This document shows positions 5,920 through 7,376 of a stretch of DNA of 7,376 nucleotides, piece by piece. Where the stretch lies: the NCBI GenBank assembly GCA_944358665.1, contig CALVRP010000119.1, positions 1 through 7,376 of the forward strand. Direction: 5' to 3'. Made by a program: the position numbers and the translations under genes. The notes beneath the pieces are model-generated. The model did not search any database and had not been told where the DNA came from. It saw only the letters and a list, made by a program, of their open reading frames with translations. This stretch comes from an uncultured Bacilli bacterium. Lineage in GTDB: Bacteria > Bacillota_I > Bacilli_A > RF39 > UBA660. How positions within the stretch are numbered: position 1 is the first letter of the stretch; every line of letters starts with the position of its first letter.

Positions 5920-5949
5920 AGTATATTAAATTAAAATTAAAAAATACAA
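5920..5949 (-). promoter_or_regulatory. Promoter of the deacetylase gene
   Basis: -35 TTGTAT (5944-5949), an 18-base spacer and -10 TATACT (5920-5925) on the minus strand, directly after the T-tail of the tRNA terminator. It looks like a housekeeping-sigma promoter and not a clear forespore one. Confidence 0.5.
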
Positions 5950-5955
5950 TATCAT

Positions 5956-5976
5956 AAAAACCGCTAAAATTAGCGG
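5956..5976 (-). terminator. Terminator of tRNA-Thr
   Basis: On the minus strand CCGCTAA-TT-TTAGCGG folds as a 6-7 bp stem with a 2-4 base loop, followed by TTTTTATG. It lies 13 bases after the tRNA 3' end. Confidence 0.8.
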
Positions 5977-5989
5977 CTTACTTTTATAA

Positions 5990-6065
5990 TGGTGCTGGAA
6001 ACAGGACTTGAACCTGCGACCTACCGATTACGAGACGGTTGCTCTACCAACTGAGCTAATCCAGC
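5990..6065 (-). tRNA. trnT-CGU: tRNA-Thr (anticodon CGU)
   Basis: 76 bases with CCA encoded. Acceptor GCTGGAT / TTCCAGC, D stem GCTC/GAGC, anticodon stem ACCG/CGGT with loop CTCGTAA (C34 G35 T36, T33 and A37 in place), T arm GCAGG-TTCAAGT-CCTGT. It reads the ACG codon as threonine; the GCTG start and discriminator A fit tRNA-Thr. Two U-U oppositions are present, at 7-66 and 31-39, at the bottom of the acceptor and at the top of the anticodon loop. It is a lone tRNA with its own promoter and terminator. Confidence 0.95.
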
Positions 6066-6075
6066 AACTGTAAAC

Positions 6076-6104
6076 ATTATACCGCACTTTTTTTATTTTG
6101 TAAA
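6076..6104 (-). promoter_or_regulatory. Promoter of tRNA-Thr
   Basis: -35 TTTACA (6099-6104), a 17-base spacer and a perfect -10 TATAAT (6076-6081), with an AT-rich upstream stretch like an UP element. The start would be close to the mature tRNA 5' end at 6065. Confidence 0.8.
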
Positions 6105-6142
6105 TTATAAAAATATCAAAAATTTAATTAAAACAAAAAGGG

Positions 6143-6171
6143 TTTTTCTTTTTTATCTCGTAAGATATATT
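6143..6171 (+). promoter_or_regulatory. Probable promoter of the locus B peptide
   Basis: -10 TATATT (6166-6171; TATTAT overlaps it) with a poor -35 TTTTTC (6143-6148) 17 bases away. The predicted start near 6175-6178 gives a leader of about 75 bases. Confidence 0.35.
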
Positions 6172-6194
6172 ATAGAGGAATCTGTAAGTCTTCT

Positions 6195-6203
6195 GTGCCT
6201 GCC
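6195..6203 (+). repeat. 5' arm of a long inverted repeat in the locus B mRNA
   Basis: GTGCCTGCC is the exact reverse complement of GGCAGGCAC at 6384-6392. Further out, GAGGAATCT (6175-6183) matches AGGTTCCTC (6401-6409), eight Watson-Crick pairs and one G-U. The two pairings are nested in the right order, so the mRNA ends could close into a panhandle around the coding region. Confidence 0.6.
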
Positions 6204-6239
6204 GTTCGATTTCAGGGGGTTTTTACTTTTTTGAAACGG

Positions 6240-6245
6240 AAGGAG
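6240..6245 (+). promoter_or_regulatory. Strong ribosome binding site of the locus B peptide
   Basis: AAGGAG lies 7 bases before the ATG at 6253. It is exactly complementary to CTCCTT at 6407-6412 in the 3' UTR, so the 3' end could hide it. A local stem CCGTT...AACGG (about 6202-6239) also ends just before it. Confidence 0.75.
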
Positions 6246-6252
6246 TGGTATT

Positions 6253-6333
6253 ATGAAACAACAAGAAAATAATGGATTATTTAACTTCATAATCACCATA
6301 TTGGTTCTAGTACTGCTTATTAAGTTAGTCTAG
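6253..6333 (+). CDS. Small hydrophobic membrane peptide, type I toxin-like (locus B)
   Basis: 26 codons from ATG to TAG (6331-6333). The N-terminal part is polar (MKQQENNG), followed by one hydrophobic helix (LFNFIITILVLVLLI) and a short KLV end. The strong SD at ideal spacing supports real translation. The mRNA has a leader of about 75 bases and 5'-3' complementarity. A convergent antisense RNA with a good promoter and terminator covers the 3' UTR and ends five bases from the stop codon. This is the plan of LDI-type type I toxin-antitoxin loci; the peptide itself is not similar to any family I can name. Alternatives: a small sporulation or membrane-regulator peptide. It is the only coding gene on the plus strand in this window. 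Confidence 0.6.
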   Translation: MKQQENNGLFNFIITILVLVLLIKLV

Positions 6334-6337
6334 TACC

Positions 6338-6371
6338 AAAAAAGCACAGTTACTAATCGGTAAGCTGTGCT
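6338..6371 (-). terminator. Terminator of the locus B antisense RNA
   Basis: On the minus strand AGCACAG/CTGTGCT (7 bp) continues with TTAC/GTAA after a one-base bulge, loop CGATTA, and the 3' side runs into TTTTT. The T-run is present only on the minus strand. Confidence 0.8.
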
Positions 6372-6383
6372 TGCTACAACACT

Positions 6384-6406
6384 GGCAGGCACCTCAAGCG
6401 AGGTTC
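6384..6406 (+). repeat. 3' arm and hairpin in the locus B 3' UTR
   Basis: GGCAGGCAC (6384-6392) is the 3' arm matching 6195-6203. It overlaps a hairpin ACCTC-AAGC-GAGGT (6391-6404) that GG/CC can extend past one mismatch. This hairpin may help end the peptide mRNA, although the following TCCTTAATT is only weakly T-rich. Confidence 0.5.
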
Positions 6407-6418
6407 CTCCTTAATTAG

Positions 6419-6449
6419 ATTATATCATATTTTTTATGTTTTTATACAA
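6419..6449 (-). promoter_or_regulatory. Promoter of the locus B antisense RNA
   Basis: Perfect extended -10 TGATATAAT (TATAAT at 6419-6424) with a distant -35 TTGTAT (6444-6449, 19-base spacer). It lies just after the surface-protein stop, where no other gene on the minus strand begins. Confidence 0.65.
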
Positions 6450-6465
6450 GTTTTTTTGTAAAATA

Positions 6466-7376
6466 TTAAACAATAACATATGGATCAGATTGTGTTCCAC
6501 TTCCAGTTAAAGTTATATTAGAATTTAAATAGATGATAGGTCTTGGAACATCATTTGTATAGCTAACATTACGGCCTAAAACTATACCATTCGCTGGTAT
6601 ATGAAAAACACCAGTTTGGGTAGATGCTGTCGTTGCAGTAATGGTCCACATATATCCACTTGATATTCGTAGCCAATTTGTTGATGTGCATATAGCATAA
6701 TTATCATTATTCAAATTAAGTGTTGAACATTGTACCTCATTAGTATTTGCCCTTAAATATTCACTTACTGTTATTAGTCCGACTTTCCCATTCCATTTTT
6801 TTGCCTGCTCATCATTTATTTGGCCTTCTAAATTATCATTATATGTAGTAGAACCTATATTCCAACTATGAGATAATACTTTATCAGAATCTGACAAAGT
6901 TTGTAAATATTCGCCATTTAAATATGTATTTAATGTCGCCATCTCCCAATCATTACTATTGTTGGTATCCCATGCTTGATTCGGTAACACGTCATTTCTA
7001 ATTATTTTATAAGTTCCATCAGCTTCTTTAGCTATTATTCTCCATAATTCACCATTATCAAATTCTATATAATTATTTGGATTGGCTCCTTTATAAGTAT
7101 ATTTTCCTGCTTCATAACCATCTTCATATAAGCCATCTCCTGTTGTTACTACCTCTACATCTTGGCCACCAATATTAGCTGTATCTCCTCCAGGTATTGT
7201 TCCACCTGTTGCCTGTTCATAATTTAAGGTTACTGTTATTGTACTACTGGTATTTTCTGGCTGACTGGTTATACTATTACTATATGTTACTTTGACATAT
7301 AATTCATCACTTTCTCCTTGTAATAAATTATCTCCTTCTTCTATTCCACTAGTAACAAATTCTATTGCTTCATTAC
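6466..7376 (-). CDS. Surface protein, C-terminal part (TasA/camelysin-like strands plus DUF6273-like domain)
   Basis: The frame is open from the stop TAA (6466-6468) to the right edge, about 302 residues, so the N-terminus is missing. A GTG at 6990 lies mid-domain and is not a start. The first visible part (EGDNLLQGESDELYVKVTYS...QPENTSSTITVTLNYEQA) resembles the end of TasA/camelysin-like secreted beta-sandwich proteins. A Gly/Thr-rich hinge follows (ATGGTIPGGDTANIGGQ). The rest (NYIEFDNGELWRIIAKEADG, NDWEMATLNTYLNGEYLQTL, RPIIYLNSNITLTGSG, end QSDPYVIV) resembles DUF6273-type domains. Two cysteines (EVQCST and AICTST) may form a disulfide. Probably exported and exposed at the surface; its ligand or role is unknown. 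Domain names rest on pattern memory. No clear terminator follows, so some transcription may run into the antisense RNA of locus B. Confidence 0.8.
   Translation of the reverse strand, partial: NEAIEFVTSGIEEGDNLLQGESDELYVKVTYSNSITSQPENTSSTITVTLNYEQATGGTIPGGDTANIGGQDVEVVTTGDGLYEDGYEAGKYTYKGANPNNYIEFDNGELWRIIAKEADGTYKIIRNDVLPNQAWDTNNSNDWEMATLNTYLNGEYLQTLSDSDKVLSHSWNIGSTTYNDNLEGQINDEQAKKWNGKVGLITVSEYLRANTNEVQCSTLNLNNDNYAICTSTNWLRISSGYMWTITATTASTQTGVFHIPANGIVLGRNVSYTNDVPRPIIYLNSNITLTGSGTQSDPYVIV

Larger units (their letters stand above)
6338..6412 (-). ncRNA. Predicted antisense RNA (antitoxin-like) of locus B
   Basis: The minus-strand transcript would start near 6412 and end at about 6338, about 75 bases. 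It folds into two stem-loops: GGAACCTC-GCTT-GAGGTGCC (about 6387-6406) and the terminator hairpin at 6343-6371. It is perfectly complementary to the 3' UTR of the peptide mRNA, including the arms used for 5'-3' pairing and the anti-SD stretch. Promoter, two hairpins and terminator are all in the expected places, which makes it the better-supported of the two antisense RNAs in the window. Confidence 0.55.

Noticed and set aside
6988..6990. GTG as start of a 174-residue protein
   Set aside because: The frame is open upstream to the window edge with continuous domain similarity (NGELWRIIAKEADG before it), and no SD precedes the GTG.
1..7376. CRISPR array, insertion sequence or phage genes
   Set aside because: No spaced direct repeats, no transposase or integrase motifs, and no phage proteins in any frame.

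Overview
The window reads as chromosomal DNA of a very AT-rich, low-GC Gram-positive bacterium, most likely a gut-type lineage of the Bacilli/Mollicutes-like Firmicutes. The evidence is the base composition, SD sequences of the GGTGA and AAGGAG type, a MutL with the endonuclease motif, a NifS/NifZ-type cysteine desulfurase and a PdaA-type deacetylase. Every Trp codon inside the intact genes is TGG, so the standard bacterial code is assumed. One gene has a suspicious TGA near its end. No taxonomic name can be given from the sequence alone.

Layout, left to right. Nearly all protein genes lie on the minus strand, so transcription runs right to left. (1) <1-359: N-terminal part of a membrane-anchored protein with a SPOR-like segment. 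(2) 408-2663: a two-gene unit, cysteine desulfurase (1502-2608) then a thioredoxin-like/DsbD-like membrane protein (495-1505). The two overlap by ATGA, with a promoter before them and a strong terminator after. (3) 2688-2950: a 'gap' that holds a compact type I toxin-antitoxin-like locus: a 30-residue hydrophobic peptide gene, its own promoter and terminator, and an opposing terminator that ends a predicted antisense RNA abutting the stop codon. (4) 2984-4783: mutL, with its own promoter. (5) 4833-5903: a signal-anchored PdaA-like polysaccharide deacetylase with an Ig-like domain. (6) 5956-6104: tRNA-Thr(CGU) with promoter and terminator. (7) 6143-6449: a second, sequence-unrelated locus of the same kind on the plus strand: a 26-residue membrane peptide gene with a strong SD and a convergent antisense RNA that has a good extended -10 promoter and terminator. 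(8) 6466->7376: C-terminal part of a surface protein (TasA/camelysin-like strands followed by a DUF6273-like domain).

How it fits together. Housekeeping functions are here as single units: sulfur mobilisation, mismatch repair and a tRNA. Cell-envelope functions are also present: a thiol/disulfide membrane protein, a cell-wall deacetylase, a SPOR-like protein and a surface protein. The two most interesting pieces sit in stretches a gene caller would leave blank. Each is a short membrane-peptide gene followed at once by the terminator of an antisense RNA that covers its 3' UTR, and each has 5'-3' complementarity within its mRNA. That is the general plan of LDI-type (long-distance 5'-3' interaction) type I toxin-antitoxin systems. 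A third point is a TGA that cuts off what looks like the last membrane helix of the thioredoxin-like protein; the reading frame stays open and hydrophobic until a TAA lying in the terminator hairpin.
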